This document shows, one piece after another, positions 25,210 to 35,061 of a DNA stretch of 64,000 bases; position 1 is the first letter of the stretch, and each line of letters opens with the position of its first letter. The DNA comes from RUG12519 sp045649685. Lineage in GTDB: Bacteria; Bacillota; Clostridia; Oscillospirales; Ruminococcaceae. The position numbers and the translations under genes are program-made. The notes beneath the pieces are model-generated. The model did no database searches. It worked only from the letters and a program-made list of their open reading frames with translations, and had not been told where the DNA came from. The DNA is taken from the NCBI GenBank assembly GCA_045649685.1, contig JAZRQJ010000011.1:55257-119256 (forward strand). The letters run 5' to 3'.

Positions 25210-27426
25210 TTATTTTTTATATTTTATTTGTCTGTATATTTTTGCTATAGATTGAGGAATTTTTATTTTAGAAACTATTCTCCATTTTAATGAATTTAAT
25301 ATCCACTCATAGTTTTGAATATTGAAATTTACATATTTAGTTGACAAGTCTTTAATTTTCTTTTTGATATATATATAATCTGGTTTTGAATCTAAATTTG
25401 TAAAGTGTTTTTGATAAATTTCAGAATATTCTTGATCCATTTCATCAACAGATTTGATTTTATAATTTTTTATACTATCTATTTTTTCTAGATATTCTTG
25501 CTTGTTTTTTGAAATTCTAATAATTTCTTTTTTTATTGTTGTTACATCACTAGTTATAGGAATTATATAGCCTAAATTATATTTTTTAATTCTTTCAGCA
25601 ATGGCGCCAATATCGAAAGCTAAAACAGGAATTCCACATGAAATGGCTTCAGTAAGTGTATATGAATATGTTTCTGACCATATTGAAAACAAACAAACTA
25701 AATCTATTTCATTTTCATGGAGTAATTTTGTTAGTTCTTCTCTTTTGTATTGACCGTGATTAATATAGTGTTTATTTTGTTTTAACACTCTATCTAATGT
25801 GCCAAACAGATGTAATTTTACTTTTGAAAAATGCAATCTTTTTGATAGATTAACAAGAATATTACTACCTTTATGAAGACCAATTGCTCCAACAAAAGCA
25901 ATATCAAAATGTTTTTTTGTGTTGTTGAAGTTTTTTTCAAAATTATATATATCAGTGCCGTGTTCAATTATTTCAATTTTTAAATCATCATAAGATTTAA
26001 GAATTTCGTTTTTAGCAGCATATGATGGAGCAATTAGTAAATCGCATTTTTTAAGTTCTTCATGACATATAGTTTTCCATCTTTTAATAAAATGTAGGCC
26101 TCTGTCAATTGTTGTATATCTTGCGTTTAAACATACACTACATTTATCAACACTAGGATTATCGCATTGTTGTTTATCAAGATATAACTTATTAATAGTT
26201 GGGCAAACAAGGTAATAGTCATGTATAGTTAAAATTACTTTTAGTTTATTTTTTTTGCTAACATCAATTGCATCAAAATAGTGGCCCTTTAAGTGATGAA
26301 TATGTATGCAATTTATATTAAGCCTTTCAATGATTTCTTGTAGCATAAGTGAATATTTTTTATTGTAAAAATTGTTTTGTGTGAAACTATCTATTGAATT
26401 ATATTGTATTTCGGTTTTGTTATTTATATTTCCCCAATAAGAATAGATTTTATATATATTGTCTTCAGCAATCAGTATATGAAAATTGTAATATTTTACC
26501 AACTTTTTTATAATATCCCAAGCGTGTAATGTTGTTCCACTTACAGTATCAGGAACATTTTTCCAATCATGGATTATGAACAATATATTAGGATTATTGC
26601 TATAATTTTTGCCCAGTTCTAAATTTATATTGTTTCCTAAATAATTGATTGATCTGTTTAGAATCCAATTGTCTAGTTTGTTTTTATATATAGGGTATTT
26701 TCCTTCTATAGCTCTTAAGCCTTGTTTACATAGTTTGTTTTTTTCAGCAGAAAAAGATTGGGATTCTTTGTGATATACGTATGCTGAATCACAAACAACA
26801 TTTGTTAGGCCAACATCTAAACATCTAAAACAAAAGTCGTTTTCTTCACCATATCCTTTTCCGTATGTTTCCTCATCAAATAAACCAACTATATTTAGTG
26901 CTTCTCTCTTTATGAACAAACAAAAACCGTGGCCTGTTGGAACTTCAGGATAATCCTTAAATGAAGCTTTTTCTACTACATCTGCAAAACTATCTATATC
27001 ATATCCATCTGGCAAATTATTAGGAACAAAGCTTTTTGGAACCGATACTAATGTTGCATTATTAGATAATGGTGTTACTGTGGCTATCTCATCTCTTGAA
27101 TATGCACATTCTTGAATTTTTTTAAGCCAGTTTTTTGTAACTTCAGTATCGGAATTAAGTAACAGTACATCATTATCTGATGAGTATTGCATCCCTTTGT
27201 TTACACTACTTACAAAGCCTATATTTTCTTCATTTTCTAATAACACGATTGACGGATTGTTTGAATATTCTTTTAATAGAGGCAACACTCTATTATCCGT
27301 ACTTTTATCGTTAATTAAAATAAGTCTACTATTGTCCATATTGGTATTTTTTAATACTGAATCAATGCATGGTTTTAAGCAATCATATGCGTTATAAATT
27401 GGAATAATTATGTCACAGTGTTTCAT
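25210..27426 (-). CDS. Two-domain glycosyltransferase, GT2 fused to GT4
   Basis: A 738-residue cytoplasmic or membrane-associated enzyme. Residues 1-260 are a GT-A family 2 domain: DIIIPIYNAYDCLKPCIDSV, LINDKSTD, NIGFVSSVNKGMQ, LLLNSDTEV (DxD-type) and GYGEENDFCFR. Residues about 270-690 are a GT-B, family 4-like domain: ILFIIHDWKNVPDTVSGTTL, HIHHLKGHY, a Cys-containing insert DKCSVCLNAR, IAFVGAIGLHKGSNILVNL, and the donor site ETYSYTLTEAISCGIPVLAF. Such double enzymes add two sugars in surface polysaccharide or glycoprotein assembly. With the partial GT2 at the left edge it points to glycan synthesis, though no export genes are in the window. Product unknown. Confidence 0.88.
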   Translation of the reverse strand: MKHCDIIIPIYNAYDCLKPCIDSVLKNTNMDNSRLILINDKSTDNRVLPLLKEYSNNPSIVLLENEENIGFVSSVNKGMQYSSDNDVLLLNSDTEVTKNWLKKIQECAYSRDEIATVTPLSNNATLVSVPKSFVPNNLPDGYDIDSFADVVEKASFKDYPEVPTGHGFCLFIKREALNIVGLFDEETYGKGYGEENDFCFRCLDVGLTNVVCDSAYVYHKESQSFSAEKNKLCKQGLRAIEGKYPIYKNKLDNWILNRSINYLGNNINLELGKNYSNNPNILFIIHDWKNVPDTVSGTTLHAWDIIKKLVKYYNFHILIAEDNIYKIYSYWGNINNKTEIQYNSIDSFTQNNFYNKKYSLMLQEIIERLNINCIHIHHLKGHYFDAIDVSKKNKLKVILTIHDYYLVCPTINKLYLDKQQCDNPSVDKCSVCLNARYTTIDRGLHFIKRWKTICHEELKKCDLLIAPSYAAKNEILKSYDDLKIEIIEHGTDIYNFEKNFNNTKKHFDIAFVGAIGLHKGSNILVNLSKRLHFSKVKLHLFGTLDRVLKQNKHYINHGQYKREELTKLLHENEIDLVCLFSIWSETYSYTLTEAISCGIPVLAFDIGAIAERIKKYNLGYIIPITSDVTTIKKEIIRISKNKQEYLEKIDSIKNYKIKSVDEMDQEYSEIYQKHFTNLDSKPDYIYIKKKIKDLSTKYVNFNIQNYEWILNSLKWRIVSKIKIPQSIAKIYRQIKYKK

Positions 27427-27580
27427 TTTTTTTGTTTTTTCCTTTCATAAGGTTATTTAAATATATAAATTATATGAATAAATTTTTATTAATTAGTCCA
27501 CATATGAGTATACCAAAAAAATCTTTAGAATGATAGTTTTTATTTTAAATATGCAAATGGGGACAGTTGTTTTATTATCT

Positions 27581-27621
27581 AAAAAGACTAAGATATACAA
27601 TAAAATAAAGTATCTTAGTCT
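27581..27621 (-). terminator. Rho-independent terminator of ppdK
   Basis: AGACTAAGATA (27585-27595) pairs perfectly with TATCTTAGTCT (27611-27621); on the minus strand a T run (complement of 27581-27585) follows. Confidence 0.88.
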
Positions 27622-27633
27622 ATGGAAATAAAT

Positions 27634-30270
27634 TTAAATTTTCTTTTCCGATTTAATAGCAGCTTGTGCGGCAGCGAGGCGAGCTAGGGGAACTCTGTAT
27701 GGTGAACATGAGACATAGTCTAAACCTACTTCATTGAAAAATTCTATGCTAGTTGGATCTCCGCCATGTTCTCCGCAAATTCCGAGTTGTATATTTGGGC
27801 GAGTTTTTTTACCTAGCTTACAGGCTATTTTAATTAATTTTCCTACGCCATTTATATCTAATTTTTCAAATGGATCTTTTGAATATATGTCTTTTTTGTA
27901 ATATGATTTTAAAAATTTCCCAGCATCATCACGGCTAAATCCGAATGTCATTTGTGTTAAATCGTTTGTTCCGAAACTAAAAAATTCTGCATCTTTAGCT
28001 ATTTCATCTGCAGTAATTGCAGCACGCGGAATTTCGATCATTGTTCCTACTTTATATTTTAATTCTATTTTGGCCGAGCTAATTAGTGAATCTGCGGTTT
28101 TAACAATAATAGATTTTATATATTGTAATTCGTTAATATCACCAACTAGTGGAATCATAATCTCTGGTGTTAAGGTCCAGTTACTGTGTTTTTTTAGTGT
28201 ATTGATTGCTGCGTTAATTATGGCAGTGGTTTGCATGATTGCAATTTCTGGGTATGTTATTGCTAAACGGCAGCCTCTATGGCCCATCATTGGATTGAAT
28301 TCGTGGAGAGATGATATAGTTGATTTGATTTCCTCAATAGACACATTTATGTCGTTAGCTAAATTTTTTTGTTCGATTTCATCTGTTGGAATAAATTCAT
28401 GCAAAGGTGGATCTAACAATCGAATAGTGATGGGTTTGCCGGCTAAAACTTCGTATATTTTTTCAAAGTCTTTTTGTTGCATTGGTAATAGTTTATCGAG
28501 TGCTTTTTTTCGTTGCTCTTCGGTTTTAGATAAAATCATTTGACGTATTGCTCTTATTCTGTCTGTTTCAAAAAACATGTGTTCTGTTCTACAAAGACCA
28601 ATTCCTTTTGCACCGAAAGATATTGCTTGTTTAGCATCATATGGAGTGTCTGCATTAGCCCTTACTTGCAATTTACTATATTCATCTGCCCAGTCCATGA
28701 TTGTTTTAAAATTATCTGAAATGGTTGCTTTAACTGTTGGGATTTTTTCACCATACACTTTTCCAGTGGTTCCATCTAAGGATATATAATCACCTTTATT
28801 GTATGTTTTGTCATCAATTTTCATATAATTTTGTTTTTCATCTATTTTTATTTTACTGCATCCAGATATACAACATTTACCGATGCCTCTGGCTACAACT
28901 GCTGCGTGAGACGTTATTCCGCCTTGCATTGTTAAAATTCCTTCAGATAAATTCATTCCTTCAATATCTTCTGGGGAAGTTTCTGAGCGAATTAAAATTG
29001 TTTTTTCTCCTTTTTTTGCTGCTTCTATTGCGTCACTTGCATTAAACACGATTTTACCTGAAGCCGCGCCTGGTGATGCTGGAAGGCCAGATGCAATTGG
29101 GGTTAGTTTTTCTAATATGGTTGAATCGAATTGTGGATGTAAAAGTGAATTTAATGAACGAGGATCTACCATTAATAATGCTTCTTTTTTTGATATTTTT
29201 CTTTCGTTTACCATATCACAAGCTATTTTTAGTGCTGCTGATGGAGTGCGCTTTCCGTTGCGTGTTTGGAGGATATATAATTTACCTTCTTCAATTGTGA
29301 ATTCCATATCTTGCATATCTTTATAGTGGTTTTCTAGTCTTTTAGATATTGATACAAATTCATCGTAAATATTTGGCATAATCTGTTTAAGATTATCAAT
29401 GGGTTTTGGGGTCCTAATTCCAGCAACAACATCTTCTCCTTGAGCATTCATTAGAAATTCACCAAATAGTTTATTTTCACCGGTTGATGCATTCCTAGTG
29501 AATGCAACACCAGTTCCTGATGTGTCTCCCATATTTCCAAAAACCATCATTTGAATATTTACTGCTGTTCCCCAATTCGAGGGAATATCATTTAATTGTC
29601 TATAATAAATTGCGCGAGGATTATTCCAAGAACGAAAAACTGCTTTTATAGCTTCAATTAATTGTTCTTGTGGTGAAGATGGAAAATCAACACCCTTTTG
29701 TTTTTTATAATATTGCTTGAATTTGTTAATTATATTTTCTAAATCAGTAGTGTTTAGTTCAGTGTCTAGTTTAATATTTTTTGATTTTTTTATGTTTTCA
29801 ATTATTTTTTCGAAATTTTTGTTTGGAATATCCATAACAACATCTGAAAACATTTGAATAAATCTACGATATGAGTCTAAAACAAATCGTTTGTTTTTTG
29901 TTTTTTCGATAAGTCTGTTTGCAACCGAATCATTTAAGCCTAAATTTAATATAGTGTCCATCATTCCGGGCATAGATGCTCTTGCTCCAGAACGAACTGA
30001 AACTAATAGAGGATTATCGGAATCCCCAAATTTTTTGCCAGAGGATAGTTCTAATTTTTGGATATGGTCTTCTATTTGTAAGATTATATTTTGTGATAGT
30101 TGTTGATTGCTTTTGTAATATTCTTTACATGCTTCTGTGGTTATTGTGAAACCACTAGGCACAGGAAGACCCATATTTGTCATTTCAGCAAGGTTAGAAC
30201 CTTTTCCGCCCAAGAGTTCACGCATTGTTGCGTTGCCTTCTTCGAATGAATAAACAAATTTGCTATCCAT
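27634..30270 (-). CDS. ppdK: Pyruvate, phosphate dikinase
   Basis: Interconverts pyruvate, ATP and phosphate with phosphoenolpyruvate, AMP and pyrophosphate; a reversible glycolytic or gluconeogenic step typical of anaerobes using pyrophosphate. At 878 residues it has full family length. The ATP-grasp domain starts FEEGNATMRELLGGKGSNLA; the central swivelling domain has GGITSHAAVVARG with the phosphorylated His; the PEP-utilising TIM barrel has GIGLCRTEHMFF, PMMGHRGCRLAI, GTMIEIPRA, FFSFGTNDLTQMTFGFSRDD and GICGEHGGD with the catalytic Cys. ATG 30270 follows GGAGG. It is monocistronic with its own terminator. No regulatory RP1 gene adjoins it. Confidence 0.97.
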   Translation of the reverse strand: MDSKFVYSFEEGNATMRELLGGKGSNLAEMTNMGLPVPSGFTITTEACKEYYKSNQQLSQNIILQIEDHIQKLELSSGKKFGDSDNPLLVSVRSGARASMPGMMDTILNLGLNDSVANRLIEKTKNKRFVLDSYRRFIQMFSDVVMDIPNKNFEKIIENIKKSKNIKLDTELNTTDLENIINKFKQYYKKQKGVDFPSSPQEQLIEAIKAVFRSWNNPRAIYYRQLNDIPSNWGTAVNIQMMVFGNMGDTSGTGVAFTRNASTGENKLFGEFLMNAQGEDVVAGIRTPKPIDNLKQIMPNIYDEFVSISKRLENHYKDMQDMEFTIEEGKLYILQTRNGKRTPSAALKIACDMVNERKISKKEALLMVDPRSLNSLLHPQFDSTILEKLTPIASGLPASPGAASGKIVFNASDAIEAAKKGEKTILIRSETSPEDIEGMNLSEGILTMQGGITSHAAVVARGIGKCCISGCSKIKIDEKQNYMKIDDKTYNKGDYISLDGTTGKVYGEKIPTVKATISDNFKTIMDWADEYSKLQVRANADTPYDAKQAISFGAKGIGLCRTEHMFFETDRIRAIRQMILSKTEEQRKKALDKLLPMQQKDFEKIYEVLAGKPITIRLLDPPLHEFIPTDEIEQKNLANDINVSIEEIKSTISSLHEFNPMMGHRGCRLAITYPEIAIMQTTAIINAAINTLKKHSNWTLTPEIMIPLVGDINELQYIKSIIVKTADSLISSAKIELKYKVGTMIEIPRAAITADEIAKDAEFFSFGTNDLTQMTFGFSRDDAGKFLKSYYKKDIYSKDPFEKLDINGVGKLIKIACKLGKKTRPNIQLGICGEHGGDPTSIEFFNEVGLDYVSCSPYRVPLARLAAAQAAIKSEKKI

Positions 30271-30545
30271 AGAATCTTACCTCCATCGTTATGTTTTAAG
30301 TATTCAAGACTTTTATTATCAATCAGCATTATATATTATCGATTATATCATAAAAAAACATACATTTCTATTATGTGATTAAACTGAAAATTTATGGGCT
30401 TTTATTGTTATAATGCTTAATTTGACTAGGTATAAATTTGTTGATATAATTATCTGGTCTTGTATTAGGATATATGCGGTATTGGTTTATGCGGTTAAAT
30501 TTTGTATATATGCTAATTTATTTAATAAAAAGGAGATACGTGTTT

Positions 30546-31823
30546 ATGTACAATATAAAAAAACAAACGATTTCGTTTATCAAAAGCGAATATTTTTCTT
30601 TTTTTGTTTTAACAGTTTTTTTATTGGTTGTTCATATTTTTATAAAATTATCTAAGGGTGATGATGTTTATTTTCAATCTGCATTGAGAGATTATAGTTT
30701 GGTTGATTGGACTGTTTTTCGTTATAATAATTGGACGTCTAGAAATTTGGTAGAGATTGTTTTAGTAATAATAGTTGGGCATCAAAATGTATGGAGATTT
30801 TTAAATGTTGCCATGATGGTGTTAGGTGCTATTAGTATTTCAAAAATATTTTCTAATAAGAAATCAAAAATTACAAACTGGGTAATTTGTGTTTTGTTTT
30901 TATGCTTACCAATATCTACACATAATTCAGCAGGGTGGATAACTACAACTGTAAATTATTCTTGGGTTCTTTGCTTAGGTTTGTTTGTGATGATTCCTAT
31001 AAAAAAGATTATATATAAAGAAAAAATAAGTTGGTATGAATATATTTTCTATTTTTTGGCAATGATATATGCTACAAATCTTGAGCAGATGTGTTTTATA
31101 TTGTTAGTAGAATATTTTGTTTTTACTTGCTACGTATATTATTTGGATAGAAAATTGAATTGGTTTTTGTTATCAGGAGTTATAATAAATTTTGCAAGTT
31201 TAATTTTTATATTTACTTGTCCTGGAAATGCAAATCGTAATGCTTCAGAGATAGTAACATGGTTCCCGGACTATGGTGACCTTAGTCTTTTTCGAAAAAT
31301 TGAAATGGGATATTCTAGTACGTTGTTTGAATTTATAATGAGAGTGAATTGGATATTTTTGTTTTTTGCTGTGGTTTTATTTATTTGTGTTTTTTTAAAA
31401 CAAAAAAATATGTTTTATCGTGTTATATCATTAATACCTGTATTGTGCAATTTTATATTTAGCTTTTTTGTAAAATTATTTGGGAATTATTTTCCTGGTT
31501 TATTAGAAATAAAGCATTCACTGACTCAATATGGAACTGGATTAAGTTTGGATCCTGCAACTTGGATACCGGATATACTTTTATCTTTGGTGTGTATTTC
31601 TATATTGGTATCTGTATATGTTATTTTTGAGAACAAAAAAATGTCTATATTTACAATATTTATATTGCTTTTAGGATTTGCTTCTAGAATGATGATGTCT
31701 TTTTCACCAACCATTTGGGCATCTGGTACCAGAACATTTATTTATATGTATATTTCTGTTTTAATTTGTTCTATTATATTGTTTCAAGAGATACGACAAT
31801 ATAAAATGAAAACGAAAAAATAA
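30546..31823 (+). CDS. DUF6056-like polytopic membrane protein
   Basis: A 425-residue membrane protein with roughly ten to eleven hydrophobic segments. The early part has GDDVYFQSALRDYSL and RYNNWTSRNLVEIVL, an acidic pair and a W-S-R motif in the first external loop, as in DUF6056 and related GT-C-like membrane proteins of Firmicutes. PGNANRNASE and SSTLFEFIMRV follow in another loop. The start is ATG 30546, ten bases after AAAGGAG; GTG 30540 is an alternative. It is probably involved in cell-surface glycan or lipid-linked sugar transfer, but that is only by resemblance. It is followed by a strong terminator and stands alone. Confidence 0.65.
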   Translation: MYNIKKQTISFIKSEYFSFFVLTVFLLVVHIFIKLSKGDDVYFQSALRDYSLVDWTVFRYNNWTSRNLVEIVLVIIVGHQNVWRFLNVAMMVLGAISISKIFSNKKSKITNWVICVLFLCLPISTHNSAGWITTTVNYSWVLCLGLFVMIPIKKIIYKEKISWYEYIFYFLAMIYATNLEQMCFILLVEYFVFTCYVYYLDRKLNWFLLSGVIINFASLIFIFTCPGNANRNASEIVTWFPDYGDLSLFRKIEMGYSSTLFEFIMRVNWIFLFFAVVLFICVFLKQKNMFYRVISLIPVLCNFIFSFFVKLFGNYFPGLLEIKHSLTQYGTGLSLDPATWIPDILLSLVCISILVSVYVIFENKKMSIFTIFILLLGFASRMMMSFSPTIWASGTRTFIYMYISVLICSIILFQEIRQYKMKTKK

Positions 31824-31872
31824 TTTTCCTTAATGTTGTCTTTTATATTTTTGAATGGAATAGATTTATTAA

Positions 31873-31927
31873 CGGATAACTTAAAACATGTTGAAAAATG
31901 ATTTGATGTTTTGGGTTATCTGTTTTT
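31873..31927 (+). terminator. Rho-independent terminator after the DUF6056-like gene
   Basis: GATAAC..AAAACAT pairs with ATGTTTT..GTTATC across 31873-31921 with a G-T-rich middle, followed by TGTTTTT. Confidence 0.75.
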
Positions 31928-32033
31928 AGTTGTGGGGGTTTTTATTATTTTATAAAAAATTATATGTTTTAATATATTATTTTTTGTGGTATAATATATT
32001 TTAAATTATTAATGTTTTTGAAAGGAGAACAAC

Positions 32034-32945
32034 GTGTTTGGTTATGTTAAACCGTTTGTTCCTGAGTTGAAGGTTTGTGAAGACGAAATATATAAGGCAA
32101 TTTATTGCGGACTTTGTAAGCAGTTAGGTCGATCATATAATCAGTTGTCGAGGTTAATATTAAGTTATGATATAGTGTTTTTAGTTTTATTTGCATTGGG
32201 TATTTCGAATGAAGACGTTAAATTTCAAAGAGAAAATTGCATTGCTCACCCGCTTAAAAAGAACCTGTGCTTAAAAAGGTGTACGATGTTGGAAAAAGCG
32301 GCCGATATTAGTGTGATATTTTCGTATTTTAAATTTATGGATAATGTTGCAGATGAAAGATTTTTGAAGAAGTTTATTTCACGCATTGGTTTGGTTACTT
32401 TTAAAAGAATGTATGAGAAAGCTAAAAGAAAACATGCCGATGTTGCGGGCGTTGTTGAGGAACTTATGAATAGACAAGTTGAGGTTGAGAAAAATCTTAG
32501 TTGTTCTTTAGATAGGGCTTGTGATCCAATGGCAAGATGTTTGGGGCTTATTATTCAAACTTTTTCTGATGATTCTAAAACTCAAAAAATTTTATATAGA
32601 ATAGGATATATGACTGGCAGATATATTTATATAATGGATGCGCTAGACGATTTGAACAAAGATTATAAAACAGGAGCATTTAATCCGTTTCTAAATAAAT
32701 ATATTGGAGATGGATCAGCTAAAAATTTAAATATTGATGACAACATAAGAGAAGAAATTTTTAAAAAGGCATTGTGCGATTTAAATTTTTCTGTTGCTCA
32801 ACTCGCTCAGGCTTTTGAATTGTTAGAGTTTAATAATTATAAACCTATAGTGAAAAATATAATATATTTGGGATTGAAATCTGTAGAAAAAAAGGTTTTT
32901 GATAAATATAATCAAAAATTGGAAATTTTGGAAGATTCTATTTGA
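32034..32945 (+). CDS. DUF5685 family protein
   Basis: A 303-residue, probably cytoplasmic all-helical protein of unknown function. The N-terminal block FGYVKPFVPELKVCEDEIYK followed by YCGLCKQLGRSYNQLSRL is the DUF5685 signature, including a CxxC. A second Cys group, ENCIAHPLKKNLCLKRC, follows near residue 65-85, so metal binding is possible. DALDDLNKDYKTGAFNPF is the conserved C-terminal block, resembling the Asp-rich helix of prenyl synthase-like folds. GTG 32034 follows AAAGGAG. The J-domain gene follows after 22 bases, the usual partner of this family in Clostridia. Function unknown. Confidence 0.8.
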   Translation: MFGYVKPFVPELKVCEDEIYKAIYCGLCKQLGRSYNQLSRLILSYDIVFLVLFALGISNEDVKFQRENCIAHPLKKNLCLKRCTMLEKAADISVIFSYFKFMDNVADERFLKKFISRIGLVTFKRMYEKAKRKHADVAGVVEELMNRQVEVEKNLSCSLDRACDPMARCLGLIIQTFSDDSKTQKILYRIGYMTGRYIYIMDALDDLNKDYKTGAFNPFLNKYIGDGSAKNLNIDDNIREEIFKKALCDLNFSVAQLAQAFELLEFNNYKPIVKNIIYLGLKSVEKKVFDKYNQKLEILEDSI

Positions 32946-32967
32946 TTTTAATTTGGAGGATAGATTA

Positions 32968-33624
32968 ATGAGAGAATATTATGAATTATTAGGAATAAGT
33001 GAAGAGGCAACTGACAAACAAGTTAAAGATGCTTATATCGCAATGAAAAATAAATATGATCCTGGTAGTTATGAGAAAGAAGATTTAAAACAGCATGCTA
33101 TTGAAAAAACAAAGCAGATTACGAAAGCATTTGATGAAATAATGAATGCTCGGCGTGTTGATAGGATGAAAAAAGGTGAATCGGTTAAAGACTCTTTTGA
33201 TTCTGACAATATCGATAATTTGAAAGATCGTGTTGTTGATTTTGATTATATTGAAGAGCTAATTGGTTCCGATGATTTAGATACTGCTGAGGAAATTTTG
33301 GATTCGTTGGAAAAAGAAAATAGATTACCTAGATGGTATTATTTAAAAGGTTTGATATTTTTTAAAAAAGGATGGCTTGGAGAAGCAACAGAGTTTTTTG
33401 AAGCTGCTTGTAGAATGGATCCTCAAAATCTTATATATAGACAAGCTTGGGAACGAGCGATGTGGCAAAGAACCGGTCATTTTGGAAATCCAGGATCGGA
33501 GTCGCCATATGGTAATGGATCGAGGCCGCTTGTTGGATGTGGTGTTTGTGATATATGTGGTGGACTACTTTGTGCGGATTGTTGTTGTAACTGTCTTGGT
33601 GGAAGTTTCTTGCGTGGCTGTTAA
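32968..33624 (+). CDS. J-domain-like protein with degenerate HPD and Cys-rich tail
   Basis: A 218-residue protein starting at ATG 32968 after GGAGGA. Residues 1-65 align with a J-domain (EYYELLGISEEATDKQVKDA), but the HPD tripeptide needed to stimulate Hsp70 ATPase is replaced: the region reads KYDPGSYEK instead of KYHPDR. Residues about 90-150 contain a TPR-like pair of helices (DDLDTAEEILDSLEKEN and FFKKGWLGEATEFFEAAC). The tail has nine Cys in about 30 residues (GVCDICGGLLCADCCCNC), suggesting metal or Fe-S binding or palmitoyl-like anchoring. It probably is cotranscribed with the DUF5685 gene and the membrane protein that follows. It is unlikely to be a working DnaJ cochaperone. Confidence 0.8.
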   Translation: MREYYELLGISEEATDKQVKDAYIAMKNKYDPGSYEKEDLKQHAIEKTKQITKAFDEIMNARRVDRMKKGESVKDSFDSDNIDNLKDRVVDFDYIEELIGSDDLDTAEEILDSLEKENRLPRWYYLKGLIFFKKGWLGEATEFFEAACRMDPQNLIYRQAWERAMWQRTGHFGNPGSESPYGNGSRPLVGCGVCDICGGLLCADCCCNCLGGSFLRGC

Positions 33625-33644
33625 TTGAAAGGATTTTGTACAAA

Positions 33645-34175
33645 ATGAAAGGCGTTAGAGATTTGGCATATTGTGGAGTTTTTGCTGCCTTAACTGTTAC
33701 CATAATGTTTTTGGGTGGAGTATTTTCGCTTTTGAGCTATTCAATATCAGGAATATGTGGTTCATTTTTGGTTATTGTTATTATTGAAATGGGAAAGGCA
33801 AAAGCATTTTTTATTTACATTGTTTCTTCGGTGTTGTCTTTAATGTTTGTTTCAGAAAAGTCTATTGTTTTTTCATATATTTTTCTTTTAGGATATTATC
33901 CTATTTTGAAAGTGTACATAGAAAAGTTAAGCAGAAATATTTATAGATATATATTAAAAATATGTGTTTTTTTGGTAGCTTTATGCTCTTATGGTGGACT
34001 ATCAATTGCCTTTTTTGATGTGGGACTTTTGAAAGAATATGGTGGATGGATTTTATTATTAGTTGGTTTTGTTTTTTTGATAGCTGCTTTAATATACGAT
34101 TTTTTTCTTACAATTTTCAAAAATTATTACTTACATATACTGAAACCAAAAATTTTTAAATATATTTTCAAATGA
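33645..34175 (+). CDS. Small polytopic membrane protein of unknown function
   Basis: A 176-residue hydrophobic protein with about five membrane helices. The start LAYCGVFAALTVTIMFLGGVF resembles the first helix of ECF-transporter S-components and of related DUF2232-like proteins (an AA.. and small-residue helix after a short basic N-terminus). ATG 33645 lies 11 bases after GAAAGGA; TTG 33636 is too close to that site. It follows the J-domain gene by 20 bases and may be part of the same transcript. Without a ligand clue it stays unassigned. Confidence 0.65.
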   Translation: MKGVRDLAYCGVFAALTVTIMFLGGVFSLLSYSISGICGSFLVIVIIEMGKAKAFFIYIVSSVLSLMFVSEKSIVFSYIFLLGYYPILKVYIEKLSRNIYRYILKICVFLVALCSYGGLSIAFFDVGLLKEYGGWILLLVGFVFLIAALIYDFFLTIFKNYYLHILKPKIFKYIFK

Positions 34176-34233
34176 TGTAAAAATAGTATAATAAGTGATA
34201 TAATATTATTGTATTAGTGGAAGGATTATTTTT

Positions 34234-34923
34234 ATGAAAAAAATTATAAAAAATATTAATATTATTGCAATTTTAGTTGCTTTTTCTGTTTTTTTTACTG
34301 GATGTGGTTTGTTTTTTAATCCTAGTAAATATGTAAAAGCATATTTTGATACAATTTATAAAGGAGACCTTGACGAATATTCTAAAATGACTTCTATTAC
34401 AACAGATCAAGCACAGAAAAAATATGATGATTCTTGTGAAGCTCAAGTGGATTATTTTGCTAAAATGTTTTGTTTTACAGATGATTCAGATAAAATAAGT
34501 GTTGATAATTCTATTCGTGAACAAATTAAAGACTTATATAAAGAATTATATAGTAAAATAGAATATACGGTTGAAGATAGTTCTGAAAAAACAGAAGATG
34601 GATATGTAGTGAATGTTTCTGTTTCCCCTATGTTAATATTGGAAGATAGCATGGATGAAGTTAATGAGTTTGTTAGTCAATATAACGCAGATATACTATC
34701 CGGTAAATATAATGATCAGAATGCTTATTCTCAAGAGGCTTTGAATAATTTATATCAGCAGGGAGTATTAAAAGTTTTAAAGAACAAAATGAATGATATT
34801 AGATATGGTGAACCAGAGAAAATTAGTATTAAAGTTATGAAAAATAATGATAAAAATTCTCATTATATAAATGCTGATGATTTAAATAAATTTTCACAAC
34901 TAATTATTAAATATCCTTCATAA
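34234..34923 (+). CDS. Lipoprotein of unknown function
   Basis: A 229-residue protein. MKKIIKNINIIAILVAFSVF followed by FTGC is a lipoprotein signal peptide, so the protein is anchored outside the membrane. Mature residues include YVKAYFDTIYKGDLDEYSKM, a helix-rich start seen in DUF5105-like Firmicute lipoproteins and NTF2-like folds. ATG 34234 follows GGAAGGA. A terminator hairpin begins at its stop codon. It precedes a two-component system but is transcriptionally closed from it. Confidence 0.75.
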   Translation: MKKIIKNINIIAILVAFSVFFTGCGLFFNPSKYVKAYFDTIYKGDLDEYSKMTSITTDQAQKKYDDSCEAQVDYFAKMFCFTDDSDKISVDNSIREQIKDLYKELYSKIEYTVEDSSEKTEDGYVVNVSVSPMLILEDSMDEVNEFVSQYNADILSGKYNDQNAYSQEALNNLYQQGVLKVLKNKMNDIRYGEPEKISIKVMKNNDKNSHYINADDLNKFSQLIIKYPS

Positions 34924-34969
34924 CTTTTTATAAGATTTTGAAAAAAATTATAAAAAGTTGCGTTTTTTT
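34922..34969 (+). terminator. Rho-independent terminator overlapping the lipoprotein stop
   Basis: AACTTTTTATAA (34922-34933) pairs perfectly with TTATAAAAAGTT (34948-34959), followed by GCGTTTTTTT. The hairpin uses the last bases of the TAA stop. Confidence 0.8.
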
Positions 34970-35061
34970 GTTTATTTTGTTATTATATATTTGTAAAATT
35001 GTATATTTATTTTGTGTTTTTGAAAGTATTGTTTGTTGATTTAGTGAACAGGAGGAAAGCT

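Noticed and set aside
28070..28543. 157-codon ORF antisense to ppdK
   Set aside because: Shadow frame of a well-conserved enzyme.
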